DNA from: Thalassotalea nanhaiensis
Lineage (GTDB): Bacteria; Pseudomonadota; Gammaproteobacteria; Enterobacterales; Alteromonadaceae
DNA length: 64,000 bases
Assembly (NCBI RefSeq): GCF_031583575.1
Contig: NZ_CP134146.1
Coordinates: forward strand, 1,302,001-1,366,000
Reading direction: 5' to 3'
The translations under genes were made by a program, and so were the position numbers. A model generated the notes under the pieces. The model was given only the letters and a program-made list of their open reading frames with translations, did no database searches and was not told where the DNA came from. Shown one piece after another: positions 7,672 through 16,760 of this stretch. Within the stretch, counting starts at the first letter, position 1, and every line of letters begins with the position of its first letter.

Positions 7672-8448
7672 TTAAAACCAAGCCTGATATGCAAGCTTTA
7701 TTGCCATAACCATTACTACCGTAATAAATATTGGTCTTATGAACCTACTGCCATAACGAATCGCTGAATGTGCACCTAGCCATGAACCCAGGATCATAAA
7801 CACTCCCATTGCCAAACCTAGTAAAAAGTTTACTTGGCCAAAATAAATAAAGGTTAACAGAGAAGTAAAGTTACTGATGAAATTCATACTTCTCGACAAG
7901 CCAGAGCTTAGTAGAATGTTCATTTTATACAAAGCTAAAGAAGAAACTGTCCAGAATGTTCCCGTGCCAGGTCCGGCAAAGCCATCGTAAAAGCCCAATA
8001 CAAAACCTTGTACGCTTTGTTTTATTTTTAAAACAACACTTGGTTTTGGCAAACTGGCAGACTCACTCAGTGCTGTTTTGGAGCATAGCGTATATAAAGC
8101 ACACAGTAAGATAATAATAGGAAGAAGCTTGTTTATGAGATCGGCACTGACAAAATTAACAATGATTGTACCAATTACTGCGCCAATTGTTGTGGCCACA
8201 GCGGCTAATATCCAAAATAGTGGATTAAACAGTTTTTTTCTATAAAAGGTAACCGATGCTGTAAAAGAGCTAAAACAGGCGGCGAGTTTATTTGTGCCCA
8301 AGGCAATATGAGGAGGAAGTCCCGATGATAATAAAACCGGTACGGTTAACAAGCCACCACCACCAGCAATCGCATCGATAAAACCGGCAATAAATCCAAC
8401 TAACGATAATGTTAATAATAGATAGGGATCTGAAAAAAGTTCAAACAT
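7672..8448 (-). CDS. yfcA: TSUP-family transporter, YfcA-like (TauE/SafE)
   Basis: A 258-residue inner-membrane protein with about eight hydrophobic helices. The family glycine loop is present near the N-terminus, GFIDAIAGGGGLLTVPVLL, followed by LGTNKLAACFSSFTASV, and a second half-repeat contains GFYDGFAGPGTGTFW. These match E. coli YfcA (GFIDSIAGGGGLLTIPALM; GGCVGFYDGFFGPAAGSF). TSUP members export or import sulfur compounds and organic anions; the substrate here is unknown. It leads the yfcA-priC operon. Confidence 0.88.
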   Translation of the reverse strand: MFELFSDPYLLLTLSLVGFIAGFIDAIAGGGGLLTVPVLLSSGLPPHIALGTNKLAACFSSFTASVTFYRKKLFNPLFWILAAVATTIGAVIGTIIVNFVSADLINKLLPIIILLCALYTLCSKTALSESASLPKPSVVLKIKQSVQGFVLGFYDGFAGPGTGTFWTVSSLALYKMNILLSSGLSRSMNFISNFTSLLTFIYFGQVNFLLGLAMGVFMILGSWLGAHSAIRYGSRFIRPIFITVVMVMAIKLAYQAWF

Positions 8449-9141
8449 GGTAGTTAAATGACTCTAAAACAATTCAAATGGTTAAATACCAAGTTGATTA
8501 AATATCTGCTCATTTTTAATGGTTAACGCGGAAAACTACTACGTTATGATATTTATAAGTAAGAAAAACTACTTACTAAATTTCATGCCTTGTATTTATC
8601 CGCTTTACCTCATGAAAAAGTAGATCACATACATAAACAAATTGATATTGTTTACGGGATCTGAGTAAGGGTGACCTAATCCAAGCAAAATAGCCAGAAA
8701 ATAATATTATTTGTAAACTTTTATCTTAGATTACCTAATAGATAGCAAATGCTCATTATTTGTATAGAAAAGTGTCCAGTGTATTTTGAGTTTTGGTTTT
8801 TAGTTTTGATTTTAGTTGTTGTTTTTAAAGGGATATATTATTTGATTTGGTTTTTTGAATATAGGAATAAGCTAAATTTTGCTATGCAGTTTTATGAATA
8901 AATATTCTGATTATCCATGCGTTTATGCATTGTTTGCTTGTGATTTTGTTACCGAAGTGTGTGAAAATGTAAGAAATATTGAATTTATGTAATTTATGTA
9001 GTTGACCTGTTAAATAAAATCGTTTTATTATCGTCTTCGACAGATCAGGTCTAATGACCAAAACAATAAGAAAATTAACAAAGCAATATAGCTTTGATTT
9101 TTAAACAATAGAATCACCTAAGAGTGGTCCAGGGAGTAAAC
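8449..9141. other. Long AT-rich intergenic region between yfcA and the TonB-dependent receptor
   Basis: About 690 bp separating divergent genes. I see no gene in it. It contains a G+T-rich low-complexity stretch (8782-8827, many GTTTT-like runs), a small inverted repeat (AGTAAG...CTTACT, 8558-8577) and, close to the receptor, a credible sigma-70 promoter (9002-9031). Its length suggests extended regulation of the receptor and yfcA promoters. Confidence 0.5.
9002..9031 (+). promoter_or_regulatory. Candidate promoter of the TonB-dependent receptor
   Basis: TTGACC (9002-9007) and TATTAT (9026-9031) are separated by 18 bp. A transcript from here would have an untranslated leader of about 100 nt before the ATG at 9142. 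Confidence 0.55.
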
Positions 9142-12000
9142 ATGTATAGCAATAATAAACTTGCTAAAGCAGTTCGCCTAGCAATGGTGTTTGGCGCAAG
9201 TGCAACAGCTGGTATTTCTGCAAACGCATTCGCGGCAGAAGAAGCAACAGCTGAAGAAGAAGTAGAACGCATTGAAGTAACTGGTTCACGTATCAAACGT
9301 GCAGATATGGAAAGCGCATCTCCAGTAACAGTAATTACTACTGAAGATATGAAAATCCAAGGTATCTCTAACGTAGCAGATGCACTTCAAAACATGACTG
9401 CCCAATCAGGTGGTTTAACAGCAGCAGTAAACAATGGTGGTAACGGTAACGCAACTGTTAACCTTCGTGGTTTAGGTTCTAACCGTACTCTAGTATTGGT
9501 TAACGGCCGTCGTATGGTTGCTTCAGGTACTGGTGCAAGTGCTCGTGTTGATTTAAACACAATCCCAATGTCTGCAGTTAAGCGTATTGAAGTACTTAAA
9601 GATGGTGCTTCTGCTGTATACGGTTCTGACGCAATCGCTGGTGTTGTTAACATCATTATGCGTGATGACTTCGAAGGTTTTGAATTTGACGCAAGTTATT
9701 CAGAAACTGCTGAAGGTGACGGTGATGAAGCTAGCTTAAGTACTACATTTGGTATCTCTAGCGACAAAGGTAACATCGTAGTTAACCTTGGTTTCTATGA
9801 CCGTGGTGAAGTTCGTCAAGCTGATCGTTCATACTCTGAATGTCCAATTTGGGAAGGTACTAACGATGATGGTACTCCAAACCAATACTGTGGTGGTTCT
9901 TCTTTCTCACTAGGTATGAATGCATTCTTACCTGACGGCCGTCGTGTACAATTCGAGCCAGGCGGAAACAACTCTTCAACAGCTGCTGGTTACCATGACT
10001 GGATTAACGCTGGTGACAACAACGATAGATATAACTACTCTGCGTTATCTTACCTTTCAACTCCAGCTACTCGTTACAACGTATCTGTATTGGGTAACTA
10101 TGAAATTGCTGACGACTTAAACTTCTTCTCAGAAGCTTACTACACAAACCGTCATTCAATTCAACAAATGGCTCCACAACCAATTTACTACGCATACGGT
10201 GCAAACGGTCGTAATTGGACTATGAGTGATGATCCTTCAGTATACCCATTTGTTAATTTATATGACTTTGCTGGTACTGGTGATACAATTTACCCACTAC
10301 GTCGTATGCAAGAAGTTGGTCCACGTATTTTCGAACAAGAAGTTAACACTGTTCAGTTAACTGCTGGTTTTGAAGGTATGATTGGTGATTACTCTTGGAA
10401 CGCGTTCTACACGTATGGTCGTAACTCTGCGATTGACCGTTCTAAAAACTACATCAACATGGAAAACGCTATAAAATCAGTTAACGAAAACTGTGAAGGC
10501 GTAACTGTTACTGGTACACCTGACAACTACACTGTAGATGGTAATGATCCAACAGCTCCATGTATTAACTACTTCGGTCTAGGTTCTGTTTCTGCAGCTG
10601 ATGCAGATTACATCCGTTACACTGACCAAGGTACTTCTGGTACAGAAATGCACCACTTAGCGGCAAGTATTTCAGGTGAATTATTTGACTTACCAGCTGG
10701 TACTGTAGGTTTTGCATTCGGTATCGAGCATCGTGAAGAAGAAGCATTTAACCAACCAGATGCATTCTCATCTTCTGGGATCGGTTCAGGTAATGCTGTA
10801 CAACCTACTTCTGGTGGCTACAAAGTTGATGAAGCTTACCTAGAAGTTGTTGTTCCTCTATTAGCTGATTTACCATTTGCACAACAAGTAGATTTAGAAG
10901 CTGCTATCCGTGCATTTGATTACGATACTTTCGGTTCAGACGATACTTACAAGTTAGGTTTAACTTGGAGAATGAACGATGCAATCATGCTTCGCTCTGT
11001 ATTATCAACTGCTTTCCGTGCACCTTCTGTAGGTGAGTTATTCGGTGGTCAATCTGATTCTTACACTAACTTCAACGATCCATGTAACGGTGTTGGTGGT
11101 CCAACTGGTGACCCTCAATACGCTACAGCTTGTGGTAACGATGTTGCTAACGGCTTAATCCCTGGTGACGGTTCATGGTCTCAAGGTAACGGTCAAGTAC
11201 GTGCTGTTGTTGGTGGTAACCCAGACCTAGGTCCAGAAACTGCTGATACATTCACAGTTGGTTTAGTTGTTGAACCTCTAGAAGGTTTAAGCTTCACAGT
11301 TGATTACTACGATATTGAAATTGACAATGTTGTAAGCTCTGTAAGTGTTGGTACTAAACTAGATAACTGTTATGCAGCAGGTGCTGATGGTGGTGTTGGT
11401 GGTGCTAGCGTATGGTGTGATGACAGTGTACAACGTAATGCTATCGGTGATTTCGATGGTGTTTCAGCAACTAACGCTAACCTTTCAACATGGGCTCTTG
11501 AAGGTATTGATACTAACATTCAATACAACTTCGATGCGTTCGGTTTAGACTGGTCTGCTGATTGGGAAGCTTCTTACATTGAAAGCTGGGAAATCACAGG
11601 TTTCGCAGGTGAAGAACCAGTTGATTACGTAGGTGTTGCATTATCAGGTTCTGGCTCTATCCCAGAATTGAAGCAAAACTTCAGCTTACGTGTTAGCGGT
11701 GAAAACTGGACTGTTGGTTACAACTTAATGTGGGTTGACGAGTTAGAAACAGAGTCAACTGCATGGGATGAGACTGCTGATCCAGCTGATTACTACGATA
11801 CAACTGCTGATTCGTTTATGTCTCACAACATCAGTGGTACATACCACATCAACGAACACGTTACGATTCGTGGTGGTGTAGATAACTTTACTGACGAAGA
11901 GCCGCCGTACTACTCTGATTACGATGACTCAAACACTGATACTACTTTGTATCACTACGTTGGTGTTAACTACTATGTAGGTACTACAGTTACTTTCTAA
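9142..12000 (+). CDS. TonB-dependent outer membrane receptor
   Basis: A 952-residue outer-membrane receptor. A signal peptide (MYSNNKLAKAVRLAMVFGAS..., cleavage after ANAFA) is followed by a TonB box region (VERIEVTGSRIKR), a plug domain (about 45-170, with VITTEDMKIQG, LRGLGSNRTLVLVNGRR and GSDAIAGVVNIIMRDDF) and a large beta-barrel ending in Phe (YYVGTTVTF). I prefer the ATG at 9142 because AGGGAG lies six bases before it and the signal peptide is then normal; a GTG at 9124 is in frame. Codon use looks highly expressed. Receptors of this size with the GSRIKRAD start import peptides, glycans or other large nutrients; the substrate is unknown. A strong terminator follows. The TonB2 operon downstream is a plausible energiser. 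Confidence 0.95.
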   Translation: MYSNNKLAKAVRLAMVFGASATAGISANAFAAEEATAEEEVERIEVTGSRIKRADMESASPVTVITTEDMKIQGISNVADALQNMTAQSGGLTAAVNNGGNGNATVNLRGLGSNRTLVLVNGRRMVASGTGASARVDLNTIPMSAVKRIEVLKDGASAVYGSDAIAGVVNIIMRDDFEGFEFDASYSETAEGDGDEASLSTTFGISSDKGNIVVNLGFYDRGEVRQADRSYSECPIWEGTNDDGTPNQYCGGSSFSLGMNAFLPDGRRVQFEPGGNNSSTAAGYHDWINAGDNNDRYNYSALSYLSTPATRYNVSVLGNYEIADDLNFFSEAYYTNRHSIQQMAPQPIYYAYGANGRNWTMSDDPSVYPFVNLYDFAGTGDTIYPLRRMQEVGPRIFEQEVNTVQLTAGFEGMIGDYSWNAFYTYGRNSAIDRSKNYINMENAIKSVNENCEGVTVTGTPDNYTVDGNDPTAPCINYFGLGSVSAADADYIRYTDQGTSGTEMHHLAASISGELFDLPAGTVGFAFGIEHREEEAFNQPDAFSSSGIGSGNAVQPTSGGYKVDEAYLEVVVPLLADLPFAQQVDLEAAIRAFDYDTFGSDDTYKLGLTWRMNDAIMLRSVLSTAFRAPSVGELFGGQSDSYTNFNDPCNGVGGPTGDPQYATACGNDVANGLIPGDGSWSQGNGQVRAVVGGNPDLGPETADTFTVGLVVEPLEGLSFTVDYYDIEIDNVVSSVSVGTKLDNCYAAGADGGVGGASVWCDDSVQRNAIGDFDGVSATNANLSTWALEGIDTNIQYNFDAFGLDWSADWEASYIESWEITGFAGEEPVDYVGVALSGSGSIPELKQNFSLRVSGENWTVGYNLMWVDELETESTAWDETADPADYYDTTADSFMSHNISGTYHINEHVTIRGGVDNFTDEEPPYYSDYDDSNTDTTLYHYVGVNYYVGTTVTF

Positions 12001-12024
12001 TCTGATTAGTTAAGTAAACACAAT

Positions 12025-12055
12025 AAAAGCGATGCTCATGCATCGCTTTTTTTTT
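12025..12055 (+). terminator. Terminator of the TonB-dependent receptor gene
   Basis: An 11-bp perfect stem AAAAGCGATGC / GCATCGCTTTT with a TCAT loop is followed by a nine-base T-run, 25 bp after the stop codon. Confidence 0.93.
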
Positions 12056-12185
12056 ACTTCATGGATGATGGAATGCAAACTGCCATGGATGGCTTTAAGT
12101 TTGTAACTTCAGGGATGAAGGAATGCAAACTGCCATGGATGGCATTCATTACATCCTGTAAATCATGGTTTTAAGTTTGTAGCTT
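12056..12185. repeat. Pair of 50-bp direct repeats
   Basis: Two consecutive 50-bp units start at 12056 and 12106. Their first 38 bases differ at two positions and share GCAAACTGCCATGGATGGC, which itself contains the inverted repeat GCCAT-GG-ATGGC. The unit tail TTTAAGTTTGTA reappears near 12170-12181, as if a third unit were degraded. The array lies directly behind the receptor terminator. No gene is seen here. Confidence 0.75.
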
Positions 12186-12282
12186 GTGTTAACAAAAGTT
12201 ATATGGATATAATTTGATGCTATTCTTTTCATTATTTAGGTAATGAAGTTACCTTAAAAATAAATGCTATTTAGGTTCAACA

Positions 12283-13929
12283 GTGATTCTACCTCAAGAT
12301 TATAAGCAACAATTAGAACAAGCCAATAACTTGCATCGTCAAGGGCAATTTAACCAGGCTGAAGCCCTTTATTTACAATTAAAAGACGTGAATAACAGTG
12401 ATAGCAATGTTTTATCGGCATTAAGCAATTTGTATTTACAGCAGCAGAAAGTCGACAAAGCATTACCGCTGTTAATAGAACTGCAGGTATTAAACCCAAG
12501 TAATGCAAAACTACTTAACACCTTAATTCAAATCTTGTCTTCAGCTAATAATTGGAATGAGGTGTGCAAGTGTTATGAACGCTTTTATCAAACTATGGAG
12601 CAAAGCTCTGAGCAAATGCTTGCCACCCATAGTTTTAACTATGCTTATTATTTAAAGCTTGCTCAGCGCTATGTAGACGCTATTGATTATTTCAACGTAG
12701 CGCTTAACCATAATATAGACCGATGCGAAGAGGTTTATTTAAGTGTTGGGGTTATTTATGCAGAGCATTTATATAATTGGCAAGAAGCTGAACAGGCGTT
12801 TTTAAACGCTATTGAACATAATGCTCGTTATGCTCCAGCCTATTATAACTTGGCAACCCTGTACGAAGAGAAGGGCAGTAGAGAACGTGCTATAGAGTAT
12901 TTTCAGCAAACTCTAAAGTATGATGCATCGCATTTTAATGCTTTATCTCGTTTAGCAGAGCTGTACACGTTTAACTCGGTAAATGATCCGCTGATCAGTC
13001 AGTTAAAACACGCATTAACCGTTAGCCGTAATGATGTTGAGGCAGGCATTAATTTAAATTATGCATTGGGGAAAGCCTTTGATGAATGTAAAGATTATCA
13101 ACAGGCGTTTTCTTATTATCAAAGTGCGAATAAGCTGAATCAATCAATACAAAACCCATATTCGAAAGCATTAGCCGAAGAGTTTCATAAAGACAATATT
13201 GCTACGTTTAATAAACAGTGGTTTGAGCAACTTGAACCAATATCAACTAAAGAGGTGATCTTTATTTGTGGCATGTTCCGCTCAGGTTCAACCCTAACGG
13301 AGCAAATTTTAGCCTCACATCCTGAAGTGAGTGCTGCTGGAGAGCTGGATTTTATTCCTAATTTAGTGGCAAGTAATTTTACAGGTTATCCGCAGTCAAT
13401 ATCTAAGGTAGAGTCTAAGCAATTAACTGAATTTGCCAAACAATACTGCAGCGCGTTAAATGAAGCCTGCCCAGGCAGCAATTTTGTAACCGATAAAAGG
13501 CCTGACAATTTTCTTTATATTGGTTTAATCAAAACATTATTTCCGAATGCAAAGATTATTCATACGACTAGAAACAGGCTGGATAACTGCTTATCGATTT
13601 ACTTTTTACGCTTAGGCGAATCGTTAAATTATGCAACGAGCCTTGAACATACGCAGCATTACTTTGATCAGCATAGTTTAATGATGGATTATTGGAAGGA
13701 GATGTTTCCTAATGATATCTTTGCTTCGAACTATGAAGAGTTGATTAACTCGCCTAAAGCAAGCATTACACGCCTGTTATCCTTTTTAAAGCTTGATTGG
13801 CATGAACAATGTTTACAATTTCCTAGCTTAACGAATAGAGTGAAAACGGCAAGCGTATGGAAGGTTAGAAAGCCTTTGTTTACAAAGAGCATTGGCAGAT
13901 GGAAAAACTACGAAGCGTTTATCGATTAA
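12283..13929 (+). CDS. TPR-repeat sulfotransferase
   Basis: A 548-residue protein. The N-terminal ~320 residues are tetratricopeptide repeats (for example APAYYNLATLYEEKGSRERA). The C-terminal domain is a PAPS-dependent sulfotransferase: the 5'-phosphosulfate loop FICGMFRSGSTLTEQILASH lies near residue 328 and the 3'-phosphate motif HTTRNRLDNCLSIYF near 428; the family end SIGRWKNYE is present. No signal peptide is seen, so it is likely cytoplasmic. The start is GTG with only a weak ribosome-binding site. Acceptor unknown. It sits between a TonB-dependent receptor and a TPR-oxygenase, a neighbourhood I recall from other marine Proteobacteria, which hints at modification of a secreted or imported polymer. 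Confidence 0.88.
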   Translation: MILPQDYKQQLEQANNLHRQGQFNQAEALYLQLKDVNNSDSNVLSALSNLYLQQQKVDKALPLLIELQVLNPSNAKLLNTLIQILSSANNWNEVCKCYERFYQTMEQSSEQMLATHSFNYAYYLKLAQRYVDAIDYFNVALNHNIDRCEEVYLSVGVIYAEHLYNWQEAEQAFLNAIEHNARYAPAYYNLATLYEEKGSRERAIEYFQQTLKYDASHFNALSRLAELYTFNSVNDPLISQLKHALTVSRNDVEAGINLNYALGKAFDECKDYQQAFSYYQSANKLNQSIQNPYSKALAEEFHKDNIATFNKQWFEQLEPISTKEVIFICGMFRSGSTLTEQILASHPEVSAAGELDFIPNLVASNFTGYPQSISKVESKQLTEFAKQYCSALNEACPGSNFVTDKRPDNFLYIGLIKTLFPNAKIIHTTRNRLDNCLSIYFLRLGESLNYATSLEHTQHYFDQHSLMMDYWKEMFPNDIFASNYEELINSPKASITRLLSFLKLDWHEQCLQFPSLTNRVKTASVWKVRKPLFTKSIGRWKNYEAFID

Positions 13930-13948
13930 GCTGTGCTGTTAAAATAAA

Positions 13949-13984
13949 AAAATTGATTAAGAAGGTCACTTCTTAATCAATTTT
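13949..13984. terminator. Bidirectional terminator between convergent genes
   Basis: A 16-bp perfect stem AAAATTGATTAAGAAG / CTTCTTAATCAATTTT around a GTCA loop lies between the sulfotransferase and the small lipoprotein gene, with A-rich and T-rich flanks. Confidence 0.88.
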
Positions 13985-14012
13985 GGTATAAGTGTACTAG
14001 TTTTTAAAACTA

Positions 14013-14261
14013 TTACTGGCCAGATTTAGTTTGACCGCGAGTTAGAGTTTTCATTGCCTGTTGGGCATTTTCTTTTTCTCTTTGAATTTGCTCTGGAGTA
14101 CGACAAATTTTGGTGCCGATATGAGAACCGGTAGTTTTCTCATACTTACAAATTTTTCCTTTCTGATTTGCAGCCGTTTTGCTGCCACCTTCTGGAGTAC
14201 CAGCACAGGCGGTTATTAAAGAGACGGTGATTGCTGCAATTGCTAATGTTTTAACTTTCAT
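14013..14261 (-). CDS. Small putative lipoprotein
   Basis: An 82-residue protein with a lipoprotein signal: MKVKTLAIAAITVSLITACAG, lipobox LITAC with Cys near residue 19. The mature part has two Cys in KICKYEKTTGSHIGTKICRT and a Gln/Lys/Arg-rich tail. The chosen ATG has AAGGAT eight bases upstream; a start seven codons earlier lacks a site. The pattern C-x(n)-TGSxI-x-x-x-xC recurs in short secreted proteins of Proteobacteria I remember only as hypothetical. Function unknown; possibly disulfide-linked in the periplasm. Confidence 0.75.
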   Translation of the reverse strand: MKVKTLAIAAITVSLITACAGTPEGGSKTAANQKGKICKYEKTTGSHIGTKICRTPEQIQREKENAQQAMKTLTRGQTKSGQ

Positions 14262-14413
14262 AATTATCCTTATTTTTAGCAAGTTTTAAATTTTGAACGA
14301 AAACATAATAGGTTGCCTCGTTGGTGAGATCCACAAATAACGCAATTAAACTGTAACTAAAATGTAACTAAATAATACAGTTTGGATTTCAGTACAATTT
14401 AGTTATTTAATGG

Positions 14414-16222
14414 TTATATTGGTAAAATGTCATATGGCGTTGTTATTCGCTTTTCTTCGCTGCTAAACGGGTTTGTGCCATGCCAGAAATAAGATGGAAA
14501 TTGTACAATAAGCCCTTCTTTCGGTTGTACACTAATTTCAGCGCTTAGTTGGCTTTGATGGTTAAAACCAGGTTGGCCAAAGTTAATCCATCCCTGTTTC
14601 GTGTTAGTGCTGCTGACCAAGCTGGGTACCTTCACATAGTAACAGCTGCTGTACCAACCTGCCGGGTGGTAATGATTTTTATGAAAACCGCTGTTATTCA
14701 AGATCACAGACCAAGAATCTGTTTCAACAAAGTTAAGCGTGTTTCTTGATAGCATAGGATGTTTCGGGTCTTTTGGCAGTTGCGCCAAAAACTCTTTTGT
14801 TTGTTGCTGTAAGCTTTGTTTTATCTCATTAATGATCGGTAAGTGGTAATCAAACAATTTTTCACCCGTTTGGCTGCCACTAATTAACGTTTGATCGAGT
14901 GGGTGAGACTTACCATAGTGAATCGTTTTTAGCGCTTCACTTAGCTCCTGATTAAATACATTAAGATCGCTATAGCCCTTAGGTATATCGATAAACGCCT
15001 TAAGTATGAACTTGTCGTAATCACATAAATAGTCATACTCTGCACTATTTTGGAGTCTCAGTGCTGTAGTTTTATAAGCCCAGTAGCCTTGATGATACGG
15101 CTCTTGTTTTAACAGTTTATTCAGTAAAGATAGTGCACTTTTAGGCTGGTTAATACTGATAAAACTCTTGGCTAATTCCTGCTTCACTTCTGGGTTTGAG
15201 TTCTCTTGCTTATTAGCCAGAGTCAAACATTTTAATGATTGCTCAAAATCACCATCTTGTCGGTATATATCGGCAACTTCCAATAAACTAGGTACGTGCT
15301 TTTTATTCGCTTTTAAAATACCTTCGAGTATATCCTTTGCTTTACTGTCTTCTCCTGATTGACGCAGTTTGTGGGCTAACGCCAACTGCAAATTAGGATT
15401 TCCTTGATTGGTTTTTAACGCGAGATGATAAGAGTGTAAGAACGATTCATCTTGGTGCTCCCACAGCATTTGATTTAACCAATGGTGAGCATCCAAGTCT
15501 AAAGGAGATTGCTCTATTATTTGTTGATATAGCTGTTTACTCTTCGAAATTTCACCGGTAAGGGTGTAACAGCTTGCTAAGTTTTTCAGCAATTCAGGTT
15601 TAGCCGGCGCAAACGTTAATGCTTTTCTGAATGTCGAAATAGCGTCTTTGAATAAGCATTGTTTTTTTAATACAAGGCCTAAATTATTTAATGCCGCAAT
15701 GTTGTTGCTTTGAAGATTTAACGCCGATTGAAAATGAGTCTTTGCATCGTCAAAGTTGTCTAAGTGCAGGTTGGACTGACCAAGGGCAATTAAAATATTA
15801 ACGTCTTTGCTATTTAGCGTTAGCGCTTTCGCTAATACGTTTTTAGCTTGCTCGAATTGAGACTGGCCATTTAGTAGAACGCCTACATTAAATAACGTAT
15901 TGATGTCATTTGGTGCGGTGGTTAATATTTTCTTATAAACCTTAATTGCAGCGTCAACTTTGTGTTGCTGCTTATATAAGGTGGCTAAATTATTAAGTGA
16001 AGGAATGTAATTAGGGTTTATCGCTAACGCTTTAGTTAACGCCTTTTCACAATCTTTATGCCGCGCCAGGCCATGAAATATTATTGATTGTAAATGCCAG
16101 AGCTGCACGTTATTTACGTTTGACTTGATTAACGGGCTGAGCAATGAATTTGCCTGTTGAAATTGCTGCTCATTAATTAGCTTAACTATGTATTGTGTGG
16201 TTTGTTGAGGTGAGGGAGGCAT
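14414..16222 (-). CDS. TPR-repeat protein with C-terminal 2OG-Fe(II) oxygenase domain
   Basis: A 602-residue protein. Residues ~1-400 are tetratricopeptide repeats (for example PSLNNLATLYKQQHKVDAAI, AALNNLGLVLKKQCLFKDAI). Residues ~430-602 match the putative 2OG-Fe(II) oxygenase family with candidate iron ligands in GFHKNHYHPAGWYSSCYYV (about 512-530) and FPSYFWHGTNPF (about 578). The pattern FPS-x-x-x-H-x-x-x-P-F followed by RIT is typical. No signal peptide, so cytoplasmic. It likely hydroxylates a protein, peptide or sugar; the TPRs would bind the partner. It shares architecture logic with the TPR-sulfotransferase two genes away. Its promoter faces away from the TonB2 operon. Confidence 0.83.
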   Translation of the reverse strand: MPPSPQQTTQYIVKLINEQQFQQANSLLSPLIKSNVNNVQLWHLQSIIFHGLARHKDCEKALTKALAINPNYIPSLNNLATLYKQQHKVDAAIKVYKKILTTAPNDINTLFNVGVLLNGQSQFEQAKNVLAKALTLNSKDVNILIALGQSNLHLDNFDDAKTHFQSALNLQSNNIAALNNLGLVLKKQCLFKDAISTFRKALTFAPAKPELLKNLASCYTLTGEISKSKQLYQQIIEQSPLDLDAHHWLNQMLWEHQDESFLHSYHLALKTNQGNPNLQLALAHKLRQSGEDSKAKDILEGILKANKKHVPSLLEVADIYRQDGDFEQSLKCLTLANKQENSNPEVKQELAKSFISINQPKSALSLLNKLLKQEPYHQGYWAYKTTALRLQNSAEYDYLCDYDKFILKAFIDIPKGYSDLNVFNQELSEALKTIHYGKSHPLDQTLISGSQTGEKLFDYHLPIINEIKQSLQQQTKEFLAQLPKDPKHPMLSRNTLNFVETDSWSVILNNSGFHKNHYHPAGWYSSCYYVKVPSLVSSTNTKQGWINFGQPGFNHQSQLSAEISVQPKEGLIVQFPSYFWHGTNPFSSEEKRITTPYDILPI

Positions 16223-16760
16223 AACTTCTACTTAATAATAAATTTAGGTAAGTTTAAAATAATAAAAACGTACCTTAGTAATGTTAAATTTAATATAAGC
16301 TACTGGTTTAGGTCAATAAGAAACAATATCTATCTCTCTAATATTCGTTACACAAAGTTAATTTTACCTGTTACAAATGGATGAAATTTTTCTGATTGAC
16401 TATCCTTAAGGGGTCAGTGAAAATGTAATCTGAATGCAATTGAGTTGTTCGGTTGGGTAAATTAGTGGAAAAACCATACTTATTGTGTGTTTTTCGTGCT
16501 GTTTTTATTCGATTTGAGCAAAATGTTTGACTTTAGCGTTTAGCTATTGTCTTATATAGTGCTGTTCTCATATGAAGAACAGATTAGAAAGAACAATTTT
16601 GATAACTTCAAAGGTTATTAATGTTACCGAAAGGTTAACAAGATTGTGTTTCTAAGAAGAACAACTTAAAAGCACTGAACATTAATTTATGTTTGGGTCC
16701 TTAAATCTAATTTAATGGATTTTGTTGGAATAAAAGTTAAATAGCAATTGGTTGGGAACT
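16223..16760. other. Divergent regulatory region before the TonB2 operon
   Basis: About 540 bp without a gene. It holds CTGTTC...GAACAG (16562-16582), an inverted repeat with a TCATATGA centre, then ATAAC...GTTAT (16602-16618) and GTTACC-GAAA-GGTTAAC (16623-16639), which could form an mRNA hairpin with a GAAA tetraloop. No Fur-box-like sequence was recognised. Function of these sites is unknown. Confidence 0.45.

Noticed and set aside
12056-12185. Two 50-bp repeats as a tiny CRISPR array
   Set aside because: The units are contiguous rather than separated by spacers, and one repeat pair with a decayed tail does not fit CRISPR.
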